From NCBI RefSeq assembly GCF_900106945.1, contig NZ_FNNE01000010.1, positions 1 to 64,000 on the forward strand: a stretch of 64,000 nucleotides of DNA, in the 5' to 3' direction. Positions within the stretch are counted from its first letter, which is position 1, and each line of letters starts with the position of its first letter. Below the pieces are notes generated by a model. It searched no databases. It had not been told where the DNA came from and saw nothing but the letters and a program-made list of their open reading frames with translations. Made by a program: the position numbers and the translations under genes. The DNA is from Marinobacter mobilis (GTDB taxonomy: Bacteria > Pseudomonadota > Gammaproteobacteria > Pseudomonadales > Oleiphilaceae). Positions 52,002-60,497 of the stretch are shown in pieces.

Positions 52002-53354
52002 ATGGAAGCCATCAAAAACTTTGTCGGCGATATCAACGCACTGGCCTGGGGGCCGCCCATGCTGGTGCTCATACTGGGGGTCGGCCTGTTCCTCAGTATC
52101 GGTCTCAGGTTCATGCCCATCCTGCGGTTGGGCAGCGGCTTCAAGCTGATGTGGCAGGGCCGCTCCGGGGCCGCCGAGGAAGGCGAGATTCCGCCATTCC
52201 AGGCTCTGATGACCGCACTTTCCGCCACCGTAGGGACCGGTAACATCGCCGGCGTCGCCACCGCCGTTTTCCTTGGCGGCCCCGGCGCCCTGTTCTGGAT
52301 GTGGCTGACAGCCCTGGTGGGGATGGCCACCAAGTATGCCGAGGCGGTACTGGCCGTGCGCTTTCGTGAAGTGGACGAACGCGGCGCCCATGTCGGCGGG
52401 CCTATGTATTACATCCGGAATGGTCTGGGAGCCAAATGGGCCTGGCTGGGGGTGCTGTTCGCTATTTTTGGCGCCATCGCCGGCTTCGGTATTGGTAACA
52501 CGGTACAGGCCAATTCCGTGGCCGACGTCCTGGCAACCAACTTCAATATTGCTCACTGGCTCAGTGGCGTCATCCTGATGGTGCTGGTGGGGCTGGTACT
52601 GATTGGCGGTATCCGCCGCATCGGTCACGTCGCCAGCGCGCTGGTGCCATTGATGGCGATCTCCTACCTGATCGCCGGCCTGGTGGTGCTGGCGATCAAC
52701 GCCGCCGAACTGCCCCAAGCCCTGGCACTGGTGTTTGAACATGCCTTCAGCCCCATCGCTGCACAAGGGGGCTTTGCCGGCGCCGCACTGTGGGCAGCCA
52801 TCCGCTTTGGTGTCGCCCGCGGTATCTTCTCCAACGAGGCCGGTCTTGGCTCCGCCCCCATCGCCCACGCGGCGGCGCAAACCCACAACCCGGTCAAACA
52901 AGGCATGGTGGCCATGCTCGGCACCTTTATTGATACCATCATCATCTGCACCATCACCGGGTTAGTGATCATCAGCTCCGGCACCTGGACCTCCGGTGCG
53001 GAAGGCGCGTCACTCACCTCGATGGCGTTTTCCCAGGCGCTGCCCGGTATCGGCAATTACATCGTGGCTATTGCCCTGGCCATCTTCGCCTTTACCACGA
53101 TTCTGGGCTGGTCGTTCTACGGCGAGCGTTGCGTGGAGTTCCTGTTCGGGGTGAAAGCCATCGTGCCCTACCGGGTGCTCTGGGTCGTGGCGATCTACTT
53201 CGGCGCCACCTCCGACCTGGGCTTTATCTGGCTGTTGGCCGATACCCTCAATGCGCTGATGGCATTGCCCAACCTGATCGCCCTGCTGCTGTTGAGCCCG
53301 GTGGTATTCCAGCTCACCCGGGAACACTTTGAGCGACAGCGTCAGGCCGGTTAA
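52002..53354 (+). CDS. Alanine/glycine:cation (sodium) symporter, AGCS family
   Basis: 450 residues with about 10-11 membrane segments. AGCS signatures are ALMTALSATVGTGNIAGVATAVFLGGPGALFWMWLTALVGMATKYAEAVLAVRFR and GGPMYYIRNG, then GVARGIFSNEAGLGSAPIAHAAAQT. It imports alanine or glycine with sodium. GGGAGG precedes the ATG, and a strong intrinsic terminator follows, so it is a single-gene unit. Confidence 0.94.
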   Translation: MEAIKNFVGDINALAWGPPMLVLILGVGLFLSIGLRFMPILRLGSGFKLMWQGRSGAAEEGEIPPFQALMTALSATVGTGNIAGVATAVFLGGPGALFWMWLTALVGMATKYAEAVLAVRFREVDERGAHVGGPMYYIRNGLGAKWAWLGVLFAIFGAIAGFGIGNTVQANSVADVLATNFNIAHWLSGVILMVLVGLVLIGGIRRIGHVASALVPLMAISYLIAGLVVLAINAAELPQALALVFEHAFSPIAAQGGFAGAALWAAIRFGVARGIFSNEAGLGSAPIAHAAAQTHNPVKQGMVAMLGTFIDTIIICTITGLVIISSGTWTSGAEGASLTSMAFSQALPGIGNYIVAIALAIFAFTTILGWSFYGERCVEFLFGVKAIVPYRVLWVVAIYFGATSDLGFIWLLADTLNALMALPNLIALLLLSPVVFQLTREHFERQRQAG

Positions 53355-53376
53355 GGCATCACCTGTTCATGCTGAC

Positions 53377-53406
53377 AGGCGGGCCAACCCTGGCCCGCCT
53401 TTTTTT
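53377..53406 (+). terminator. Rho-independent terminator after the AGCS gene
   Basis: AGGCGGGCCA-ACCC-TGGCCCGCCT followed by T6, 22 bp past the stop. In the opposite direction there is no T-run, so it serves the symporter gene only. Confidence 0.93.
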
Positions 53407-53417
53407 CCTGCTCTTGA

Positions 53418-54683
53418 TCAATAGCTCGACGACCAGCCCGCCGGCACACGGCCTTCACGAATCCGCTGGGGGTGGTCCCCCACGTCGACCCTGGCGATTT
53501 CCTCACCGCTGCGGTAGTTGATCACCGACATCTGGTCGGTACCGCTCCACGAAATGTAGCAGTGCTCGCCAGCGCGATCACTGGTAACCCAGTAAGGCTT
53601 CTCACCAAGACCGGTCAGCAATTCGTAGGCAAAGGTCTCTCGGGACACGATCGCCACATAGTCACTCATGGTTCCGGCAACGCACAGGGTGTCGCCCTTA
53701 CGGTTCATGGCAATACCGTGATGGGCGGAGTCATTGACGTACTGCTCCCGGGGCAGGTCCGGGACCAGATTGGGCAGACTCGCCCGACGGGTGACCTGTC
53801 CCGCTTCCATGTCGTATTCCACAAACCCGTGGAAGAACGACAGCTGGAAGTAGAAGAACCGTTCATCCGGCGTATGAGCCATCGGGCGGATGGCCGGGCT
53901 CAGATCGTCGTAGCCGGCCGCGGCGAGTTTATCGGCGAAATCAAAGCGCTCAAGCACCTCAAGGCTGTTGGCGTCGACGATCTGGAAAATCCGCTCCCCT
54001 TTGCTGACATCGGCCAGGTTGTCATCCAGCGGGGTGAACACGTGACCAATGCTGGCGTGGTAGATTTTTTCACCGTCGCTGGAGTAGACGTTTTCGTGGG
54101 GTGAATCTCCGGTCGGAAACTGACCCAGCTCGGTGCCGGTCTGAACATCAAGGATATGCACCACCTTGCCCGTGGATGCAGAGACCGCGACCTGAGTACC
54201 GTCTGGTGACAACGCCATGTGGTCAGAGCGGTAGCCCGCGACCGGGAAACGCCAGACGATGTCACCGCTGGCAATCTCGATCGCCACCACATCGGCGAAA
54301 CTCGGCCGGGAGACAATCAGCAAACGACCGTCGGGGGTGCTGTACATGTCGTCCACGTACTGGTCGTTGCCTTCGCCAATCAGGTTACGAATGGCCTGAA
54401 AATAGATCAGCCGCACCGGATCAAGGACGATCTCGGTCATCCGCTGGCGTTTGTCCGGAATCCCGTTGATGCGCCCGATCCGTTCGTAACTGCCCGCGTC
54501 GATGACATCAATCATCCCTTCCCAGTTATTGCCAACAAAGATCACGGATTGCGGCTGCCCGGACTGGGGCGCGGCACTGGAAAACCAGCCTGCCATGGCC
54601 GATGCGGAAAGCAGCAGCAGACCCAAGGCGGCGAACGCGGGTAACCTGCGCACGTGCTTACGGTGACGAATGAGGGTATTCAT
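53418..54683 (-). CDS. Exported YVTN/beta-propeller repeat protein
   Basis: 421 residues from the ATG at 54683, since the open frame further upstream adds a non-homologous lead. The signal peptide ends near ASAMA. Seven-bladed beta-propeller repeats can be read: VIFVGNNWEGMIDVIDAGSYERIGRI, MALSPDGTQVAVSASTGKVVHILDVQTG, then AGEHCYISWSGTDQMSVINYRSGEEIARVDVG. Such proteins resemble amine- or PQQ-dehydrogenase beta subunits and surface binders, but no cofactor partner is adjacent. Its promoter region contains eight phased A-tracts. Confidence 0.8.
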   Translation of the reverse strand: MNTLIRHRKHVRRLPAFAALGLLLLSASAMAGWFSSAAPQSGQPQSVIFVGNNWEGMIDVIDAGSYERIGRINGIPDKRQRMTEIVLDPVRLIYFQAIRNLIGEGNDQYVDDMYSTPDGRLLIVSRPSFADVVAIEIASGDIVWRFPVAGYRSDHMALSPDGTQVAVSASTGKVVHILDVQTGTELGQFPTGDSPHENVYSSDGEKIYHASIGHVFTPLDDNLADVSKGERIFQIVDANSLEVLERFDFADKLAAAGYDDLSPAIRPMAHTPDERFFYFQLSFFHGFVEYDMEAGQVTRRASLPNLVPDLPREQYVNDSAHHGIAMNRKGDTLCVAGTMSDYVAIVSRETFAYELLTGLGEKPYWVTSDRAGEHCYISWSGTDQMSVINYRSGEEIARVDVGDHPQRIREGRVPAGWSSSY

Positions 54684-54896
54684 GAGGTGTCCCTGACTTG
54701 TTATTGGTTTGGGACCTTCTTTGTACAACTGACAACCCGTCATGTTCTATGACACTACTGCCGGGACCCCGGTCAGTTTGGTCAAAAACAGATCATTCGG
54801 GCAAAAGGCGACATGGAAAAATCGGTGAAATTGCAGAAATTTCAGGAAAATGACGAATTTCATGCAGAAATTACGAAAAAATACGGGAAATTAACT
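54684..54896. other. Intergenic region with phased A-tracts (probable bent DNA)
   Basis: 213 bp upstream of the beta-propeller gene, much richer in A/T than its neighbours. From 54817 to 54892 eight A/T tracts (AAAAA, AAATT, AAATTT, AAAA, AATTT, AAATT, AAAAAA, AAATT) follow each other at about 10-bp centre spacing. A 264-bp plus-strand frame across it runs on over metQ antisense and is not a gene. Confidence 0.75.
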
Positions 54897-54926
54897 GAGG
54901 GTGCCAGCAGTCCGGCCGGCACCCTC
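54897..54926 (-). terminator. Probable terminator after metQ
   Basis: GAGGGTGCC (54897-54905) and GGCACCCTC (54918-54926) form a 9-bp GC stem that starts 11 bp past the metQ stop on the minus strand. It is followed by AGTTAATTTCC, an imperfect T-rich tail. Confidence 0.6.
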
Positions 54927-54937
54927 GGGTACTGCAA

Positions 54938-55720
54938 TCAGAACGCCGGAACCACCGCGCCGCTGTATTTCTCGGCGATGAAGCTACGCACCGCCTCGGA
55001 GGTCAGCGCGTCCGCCAGCTTCTGCATGGCCGCCGAAGCCCGGTTATCGTCGCGGGACACCAGGATGTTGACGTAAGGCGACTCCGCACCCTCGATCACC
55101 AGGGCATCTTCGGCCGGATTCAGGCCTGCTTCCAGGGCATAGTTGGTGTTGATCAGCGCCAGATCGACCTGATCCAGCACCCGCGGCAGGGTAGCCGCTT
55201 CCAGCTCGAAGAAATCCAGGTTCTTCGGGTTCTCGGCAATGTCCCGCGGCGTGGCGGTGATCTTGCTGGCATCTTCCAGGGTGATCAGGCCGGCCTGCTG
55301 CAACAGCAACAGAGCCCGACCGCCATTGGTCGGATCGTTGGGAATGGCGACCTTGGCGCCGTCTTCCAGGGCCTCGAGAGATTCAACCTTGCGGGAGTAA
55401 GCTCCGAATGGCTCGATATGGACACCAGTCACACTCACCAGACGGGTGCCACGGCCGGCATTGAATTCATCCAGGTATGGCTGATGCTGGAAAAAGTTGG
55501 CGTCCATACGCTCCTGGGAGACCTGGATATTGGGCTGGACGTAATCGGTGAACACCTTGATGTTCAGCTCAACACCTTCGTCCATCAGTTGCGGCTTGAT
55601 GAACTCCAGGATTTCAGCGTGGGGTACTGCCGTCGCAGCAATGCTGAGTTCTTCAGCCGCCTGGGCGGTAGAGAAAGCGGCGAAGGCGGTCACTGCCACC
55701 AGCAGGTTCTTCAGTTTCAT
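54938..55720 (-). CDS. metQ: Methionine ABC transporter binding protein MetQ
   Basis: 260 residues from the ATG at 55720. The longer frame upstream is ignored. A signal peptide with AFSTAQA cleavage is present. It carries the NlpA/MetQ pattern: AATAVPHAEILEFIKPQLMDEGVELNIKVFTDYVQPN, then ANFFQHQPYLDEFN, AIPNDPTNGGRALLLLQQAGLI and LALINTNYALEAGLNPAEDALVIE. There is no lipobox Cys in the signal region, so it is secreted freely. It completes metNIQ and captures methionine in the periplasm for import, which links to the Met-rich/MsrAB theme only loosely. Confidence 0.94.
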   Translation of the reverse strand: MKLKNLLVAVTAFAAFSTAQAAEELSIAATAVPHAEILEFIKPQLMDEGVELNIKVFTDYVQPNIQVSQERMDANFFQHQPYLDEFNAGRGTRLVSVTGVHIEPFGAYSRKVESLEALEDGAKVAIPNDPTNGGRALLLLQQAGLITLEDASKITATPRDIAENPKNLDFFELEAATLPRVLDQVDLALINTNYALEAGLNPAEDALVIEGAESPYVNILVSRDDNRASAAMQKLADALTSEAVRSFIAEKYSGAVVPAF

Positions 55721-55751
55721 GTCGTTACCTCTTGTTGAATTCCGGTCGCCA

Positions 55752-56417
55752 TCAGCGACGGCTGAAATGCAGCACCAGCCGGTCTCCGGCCATCTGCAGC
55801 AACTGTACAAAAATCACCAGTAACGCCACCGTAATCACCATGACGTCGGTCTGGAATCGTTGATAACCGAAGCGGATCGCCAGATCGCCGAGACCACCAC
55901 CCCCGACCACGCCCGACATGGCCGCGTAGGAAACCAGGGTAATGGCCGTCACCGTAACACCCGCAATGATGCCTGGCATGGCCTCCGGCAGCAGTGCGCC
56001 GAAGATGATCTGGCGGACATTTGCGCCCATCGCCTGGGTGGCCTCGATGATGCCCCGGTCAACTTCACGCAGCGAGGTTTCCACCAGTCGGGCAAAGAAC
56101 GGCGCGCCACCGGCGACCAGTGGCGGGATAGCGCCGGCCACCCCGAGCGAGGTGCCGATAATCATCACCGTCACCGGGATCATCACGATCAGCAGGATAA
56201 TGAAAGGCACCGAACGCAGTACGTTCACCAGAAACGACAGCACCGAGTACACCGCCGGCTGCTCCAGCAACTGGCGCTTTCCGGTGAGGAACAGCAACAC
56301 CCCCAGCGGCAGGCCTATCAGCACACTGAACAGCAGCGACAACCCCACCATCACCAGGGTGTCCCAGCTGGCCCAGCCAATTTCCAGCCAGTCGACGTTG
56401 GTCAGTAAATCTTCCAT
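55752..56417 (-). CDS. metI: Methionine ABC transporter permease MetI
   Basis: 221 residues with five membrane segments. The EAA loop is EVDRGIIEATQAMGANVRQIIFGALLPEAMPGIIAGVTVTAITLV, and LVSYAAMSGVVGGGGLGDLAIRFGYQRF follows. The start ATG shares a base with the metN stop (TGATG), which indicates translational coupling. It is the channel between MetN and MetQ. Confidence 0.95.
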   Translation of the reverse strand: MEDLLTNVDWLEIGWASWDTLVMVGLSLLFSVLIGLPLGVLLFLTGKRQLLEQPAVYSVLSFLVNVLRSVPFIILLIVMIPVTVMIIGTSLGVAGAIPPLVAGGAPFFARLVETSLREVDRGIIEATQAMGANVRQIIFGALLPEAMPGIIAGVTVTAITLVSYAAMSGVVGGGGLGDLAIRFGYQRFQTDVMVITVALLVIFVQLLQMAGDRLVLHFSRR

Positions 56418-57424
56418 CAGCGCAGCACCTCCACATGAACTTCTGCGGCTTCCAGCGCCGACATCGCAACCCCGAGATCACCACCCACCAGCGACAGGGT
56501 GAGCTGGCCATAAGGGGTGTCCTTGATATGGTCGATACGGCCGGAGAGAATTGAGAAATCCACCCCGGAGTCCCGCGCAACCTGACCCAGCAGCGGTTTA
56601 TAGGTAGCCTCGCCACGGAACGTCAGGCGCAGGATACGTCCCTCAGCCTGGGCCAGGTCTTGCTGCATTTCGCTGCGATCGATGTTTTCACTCTCAAACA
56701 CGAAATCCCGGGTGGTGGGGTGTTGCGGGTGCAGGAACACATCGCTGACCGAGCCCATCTCCACCACACGACCAGCGTCCATCACCGCCACCCGGTCGCA
56801 GACCCGGCGCACCACATCCATTTCATGGGTGATCAGCACGATGGTCAGACCCAGTTCCCGGTTGATGTCCGCGAGCAGTTTCAGAACTGACTGGGTGGTC
56901 TGCGGATCCAGCGCACTGGTCGCTTCGTCACACAACAGGATCGCCGGTCGGCAAGCCAGCGCACGGGCAATCCCCACCCGCTGTTTCTGGCCACCGGACA
57001 GCTGCGAAGGATACTTGTCAGCGTGGTCACCGAGGCCAACCCGGGCCAGCAACTCCGCCACCCGACTGGTGATCTCCGCGCGGCTGTAGTTGCCCGCCAG
57101 CTTCATCGGGAAGGCTATGTTGTCGGCCACGGTCTTGGACGACAGCAAGTTGAAATGCTGGAAAATCATTCCAACCTTGCGGCGCAATGCCCGCAGTTCA
57201 TCGGCACCGTAGTCGGTGATGTTTTCACCGTCGACGCGGATGCGCCCGTCACTGGGGCGTTCCAGCAGGTTGATGAGACGAACCAGGGTAGACTTTCCGG
57301 CGCCGGAATGACCGACAATCCCGAATACCTCGCCTGCCTGGATGGTCATACTCGTGGCATGCAGTGCGGGGATCGCCCGGCCGCCCACCTGATACGATTT
57401 CTGGACCTGATCAAATTCAATCAC
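56417..57424 (-). CDS. metN: Methionine ABC transporter ATPase MetN
   Basis: 335 residues. The ABC domain has Walker [13 protein letters not shown], signature [15 protein letters not shown], Walker [17 protein letters not shown] and the H-loop [11 protein letters not shown]-terminal NIL/ACT-like regulatory domain (about 265-335) follows. MetN drives uptake of methionine (D- and L-) and is feedback-inhibited through the NIL domain. It is the first gene of metNIQ. I found no SAM riboswitch or MetJ box in the 165-bp upstream region. Confidence 0.95.
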   Translation of the reverse strand: MIEFDQVQKSYQVGGRAIPALHATSMTIQAGEVFGIVGHSGAGKSTLVRLINLLERPSDGRIRVDGENITDYGADELRALRRKVGMIFQHFNLLSSKTVADNIAFPMKLAGNYSRAEITSRVAELLARVGLGDHADKYPSQLSGGQKQRVGIARALACRPAILLCDEATSALDPQTTQSVLKLLADINRELGLTIVLITHEMDVVRRVCDRVAVMDAGRVVEMGSVSDVFLHPQHPTTRDFVFESENIDRSEMQQDLAQAEGRILRLTFRGEATYKPLLGQVARDSGVDFSILSGRIDHIKDTPYGQLTLSLVGGDLGVAMSALEAAEVHVEVLR

Positions 57425-57589
57425 GGAGCAGCCTTGTGAGTGCAGCGTTTAAAAGCGAAGGATTATACGTTTCATCCCAAAGGTTTGATGTTGTTAAATG
57501 CCACTATAGGACACTGACGAATTACCACCACCTCGACTAGACTGGGGAAAGCTGCCACCAATCCATCATCAATCCGGAACCTAAGCCTC

Positions 57590-59017
57590 TTGACCGCCAA
57601 CACCGATTCAACACCATCACGGATGACCTCCACCCAAGCTTGGGTGGCCTACCTGAGCAAAGTCGAATTGCCGGTGCTGGCCAATACCCTGCAGAACATC
57701 AACGAGTTGACCGAGAGCAGTAACAGCACTGTCAACGAGCTGGCCAAGGTCATCCTCAACGACGCCCAGCTGACCTCCCAGGTGCTGCGGCTGTCGAACA
57801 CCGTGTTCTACAACCAGACCCGCACCCAGGTCAGCACGGTCAGCCGCGCCATCACCCTGATCGGCTTCGATGCCGTCAAGGCCATGGCCATTTCCTCGCT
57901 GGTGGTAGACACCCTCCTCAAGCGCAGCAAACGGCCCTACCTGCTGAAATGCCTGGCCAGGGCACTGCATGGCGCGGTCCAGGCCCGCTGCCTGCTGCCC
58001 CGGCGAAACGAGCACGCCCTGGAAGAGGTGTTTATCGGCGCCCTGCTGATGAACATTGGCGAGCTGGCGTTCTGGTCCTGTGAGACCGAGCAGGCCGACG
58101 AGCTCGAGCAGCGGCTGGAGCAGGGTGAGGCCGAGGTGGAAAGCCAGAAAGCCGTGCTGCACTGCACCTTCACCGAGATTACCCGCGGCCTGGTGGAAGC
58201 CTGGTCACTGGGGCCGTTCATTCGCGATGTGGTGGCACCGGGGCAGGCAAAATCCCCCGCCACCAGCCTGGTCCGCCATTCGGTGGAAATGGCCCGGGTC
58301 TCGGAGCAGGGCTGGCGAGGGGCCGACATGGACCGCCTGCTGGATGCGCTGGCCACAGATACCGGACAGTCCCCGTCGGCCATTCGCGACCAGCTCAAAG
58401 TCAATGCCGGCGAAGCCGCCAAGATGGCGGTGTCCCTGGGCATACCCCAGATTACCGAGCTGATGCCCGGCGCCCGGCCTGCGGAGGGCACGGAGCCCCA
58501 GCAACCGGCGCCGATCCGAGACCCGTCCCTACAGCTGGAGATCCTCCGGGACCTGACCCGGATCCTGACTGAAAAGCCCGACATCAATGAGGTCTGTCAG
58601 CTGATTACCGAAGGTATTCATCGTGCCATTGGCATGAAACGGGTGGCCTTGCTGATGAGTGACCGTTCCGGCCAGACCCTGACACCGCGCAAGCTGGCGG
58701 GTCCGGGTACCGAGCAATGGAAGGACTGCTTTGTTCTGCGGAGGGATGGCACCGGGGCGCTTGGCCGGTTGCTGCCCCACGGCGCAGCGACCCGCTATGT
58801 GCCAACCCCAGGCGCCGTCGGCATCAGCGAGGACCGCTGGCTGGGCAAGGTTCCGGCCTTAACCGGCGCCCTGCTCGCCAATGGCCGGCTGGTCGGCATG
58901 TTCTACGCCGATAACGCGGGCGCGACCCCGGAACCCTCCGAGGACCAGCTGGCGGCGTTCAGCCATTTTCTGCAGAACGCCCAGCTCTGTCTGACCATCC
59001 TTTCCAGCCGTGGCTGA
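57590..59017 (+). CDS. HDOD domain protein with C-terminal GAF domain
   Basis: 475 residues from a TTG (57590), although an ATG at 57623 is also possible. An HDOD core (about 10-220) contains ELPVLANTLQNINELTESSNSTVNELAKVILNDAQLTSQVLRLSNTVFYN and AITLIGFDAVKAMA. From about 320 a GAF-like domain follows (ILTEKPDINEVCQLITEGIHRAIGMKRVALLMSDRSG). HDOD proteins are non-catalytic signalling scaffolds. The GAF domain may bind a small ligand. Confidence 0.85.
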   Translation: MTANTDSTPSRMTSTQAWVAYLSKVELPVLANTLQNINELTESSNSTVNELAKVILNDAQLTSQVLRLSNTVFYNQTRTQVSTVSRAITLIGFDAVKAMAISSLVVDTLLKRSKRPYLLKCLARALHGAVQARCLLPRRNEHALEEVFIGALLMNIGELAFWSCETEQADELEQRLEQGEAEVESQKAVLHCTFTEITRGLVEAWSLGPFIRDVVAPGQAKSPATSLVRHSVEMARVSEQGWRGADMDRLLDALATDTGQSPSAIRDQLKVNAGEAAKMAVSLGIPQITELMPGARPAEGTEPQQPAPIRDPSLQLEILRDLTRILTEKPDINEVCQLITEGIHRAIGMKRVALLMSDRSGQTLTPRKLAGPGTEQWKDCFVLRRDGTGALGRLLPHGAATRYVPTPGAVGISEDRWLGKVPALTGALLANGRLVGMFYADNAGATPEPSEDQLAAFSHFLQNAQLCLTILSSRG

Positions 59018-59075
59018 GAGACAATCCTGGAGAAAACCGGGGCGGGGCCGGCAACACCCACCCCGCGGCCTCGGT

Positions 59076-59780
59076 TCATAGCTCGTAGAGCCTGGTGACG
59101 TAAAGAACCGGACCGGTGGCAACCCCCGTTGGAGAGCCGCCTTTCGGTTCCAGGGTAATGGCCAGGGTCTGACTTTCCAGCAAGGCCTGACGCGTGGCCT
59201 CATCCAGCGTCACCCGATAGACCTCGCCCACCGGCACCACCCCCAGTGAGATGGCCGGCCCGGAATCCGGCAGCACCCACAGCTCATAGTCCTTGCCCTG
59301 TTCTGCCGCCCGCGCCGCCACCGGCCTCAGACTGAGTTCTCGCTGATGATCCGCCTCCGTCACCAGCCACAGTGGATCGGCGACATTTTCTTCAACAATG
59401 GCTCCGGTCATCACCCGGAAGGCTTCCGGCGCAGGCTGTTGCAACAGCACCACCGCCAGTACCAGCACCGCTGCAGTGGCCATCGCGCTCCAGCCACCCA
59501 GCAACCACAAACCGCCACGCCGGCCTGACTCGCCCCGTTGCGGGGCCGCCTGCTGTGGCCACAAACGCTGGTTTATGCCCTCCCAGACCCGACGGGGTGG
59601 CTGAACTTCTTCCACCCGGTCCGAGAGGCTGCCCAGTTTCTGTTCCCAGTACCAGACTTCCCGACGCGCCGCGCCGGACTCCATCATCCAGCGTTCAAAT
59701 CGACGTCGGGCGGGTCCCCTGAGTGAACCGAGCACGTATTCCGCCGCCAGTTTTTCAATCCGTTCCGGTGTTTTTTTCAT
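59076..59780 (-). CDS. Anti-sigma factor (RskA family)
   Basis: 234 residues from the ATG at 59780, whose ATGA overlaps the sigma-factor stop by 4 bp. An upstream in-frame GTG sits directly on the Shine-Dalgarno. The N-terminal cytoplasmic anti-sigma segment (KLAAEYVLGSLRGPARRRFERWM) leads to one membrane segment (about 100-118, SAMATAAVLVLAVVLLQ) and the RskA-type periplasmic domain with YELWVLPDSGPAISLGVVPVGEVYRV and LEPKGGSPTGVATGPVL. No zinc HxxxCxxC motif is seen. It should hold the sigma factor inactive until a periplasmic signal acts. Confidence 0.9.
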   Translation of the reverse strand: MKKTPERIEKLAAEYVLGSLRGPARRRFERWMMESGAARREVWYWEQKLGSLSDRVEEVQPPRRVWEGINQRLWPQQAAPQRGESGRRGGLWLLGGWSAMATAAVLVLAVVLLQQPAPEAFRVMTGAIVEENVADPLWLVTEADHQRELSLRPVAARAAEQGKDYELWVLPDSGPAISLGVVPVGEVYRVTLDEATRQALLESQTLAITLEPKGGSPTGVATGPVLYVTRLYEL

Positions 59781-60334
59781 CGTTCCAGACACCTCTTGAG
59801 CGCCATCAGGCCACGGCGTATCCAGCTCTTGACCGTGCCAATGGGGGTGTCCAGCGCGGTTGCCAGCTCCTCGTGGGTCAGGCAGCGGTAATAGGACAAC
59901 AGAATGCTGTCACGCTGGCTGTCGCTGAGTTCTTCCAGGCAACCGTTGAGTGCCGCCGCACCAGACACCATCAGCGACTCATCAAGGGGGCCTGGTCGCT
60001 CGTCATGCAACGCCTCTGGCGTCGCCTCACCGCCTCCCTGACGTACCTTGCGCGCACGGATCAGGTCGAGGGTCCGGTAACGGGCAATGCTGAGCATCCA
60101 ACTCTGGGGTGCGCCCCGATCCTGATGGTACTCGCCTGCGTGGTGCCAGATCCTGACAAAACTGTCCTGCAGCGCCTCCTCTGCCAGATCCTGCTGACCG
60201 CAGAGTTTCAGGCACAACCCGAACATGCGCGAGGACATCTTTTCATACAGGACTTCAAACGCCCGCCGATCCTGCTGGGCAACTGCCGCCAGCAGTCGCA
60301 GCAGATGGTCCTGGTCCACCTCATACGTTGCCAT
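59777..60334 (-). CDS. ECF sigma factor
   Basis: 185 residues from the ATG at 60334, preceded by AGGGAGA. Region 2 is FEVLYEKMSSRMFGLCLKLCGQQDLAEEALQDSFVRIWHHAGEY, and region 4 is LSDSQRDSILLSYYRCLTHEELATALDTPIGTVKSWIRRGLMALKRCLE. It is coupled to an RskA-like anti-sigma gene. The divergent DUF4331 operon and this gene each carry GCATC(C/T)-N16-CGTA, so the sigma factor probably drives both. Confidence 0.93.
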   Translation of the reverse strand: MATYEVDQDHLLRLLAAVAQQDRRAFEVLYEKMSSRMFGLCLKLCGQQDLAEEALQDSFVRIWHHAGEYHQDRGAPQSWMLSIARYRTLDLIRARKVRQGGGEATPEALHDERPGPLDESLMVSGAAALNGCLEELSDSQRDSILLSYYRCLTHEELATALDTPIGTVKSWIRRGLMALKRCLER

Positions 60335-60380
60335 GTTATCTCCCTGGTAAGTGACTCCGCCTATGTGCGGCATCAGATAA

Positions 60381-60406
60381 TACGGGCCAAAGCCTCTTTT
60401 GGATGC
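60381..60406 (-). promoter_or_regulatory. Candidate ECF promoter for the sigma/anti-sigma genes
   Basis: Read on the minus strand, GCATCC (60406-60401), 16 bp, CGTA (60384-60381). It lies about 47 bp before the sigma-factor start. The motif matches that on the opposite strand upstream of the DUF4331 gene in both boxes and spacing. Confidence 0.6.
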
Positions 60407-60433
60407 GTCCAGCCAGCCCGGACGAAAAAAAGT

Positions 60434-60459
60434 GCATCTGCCGAAGCGCTCCGCACGTA
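60434..60459 (+). promoter_or_regulatory. Candidate ECF promoter for the DUF4331 cluster
   Basis: GCATCT (60434-60439), 16 bp, CGTA (60456-60459), 38 bp before the ATG at 60498. It has the same layout as the promoter candidate on the minus strand. Confidence 0.6.
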
Positions 60460-60497
60460 TGTCTTAGGCAACTCTAACAATAGATGAGGAATGACAA

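Noticed and set aside
54813..55076. 87-codon plus-strand frame over the A-tract region and metQ terminator
   Set aside because: Runs through a terminator hairpin and into the antisense of metQ. The Lys/Glu-rich start simply reflects the A-tracts.
57425..57589. SAM riboswitch or MetJ box upstream of metN
   Set aside because: Neither the SAM-riboswitch core nor AGACGTCT-type repeats are visible in the 165-bp region.
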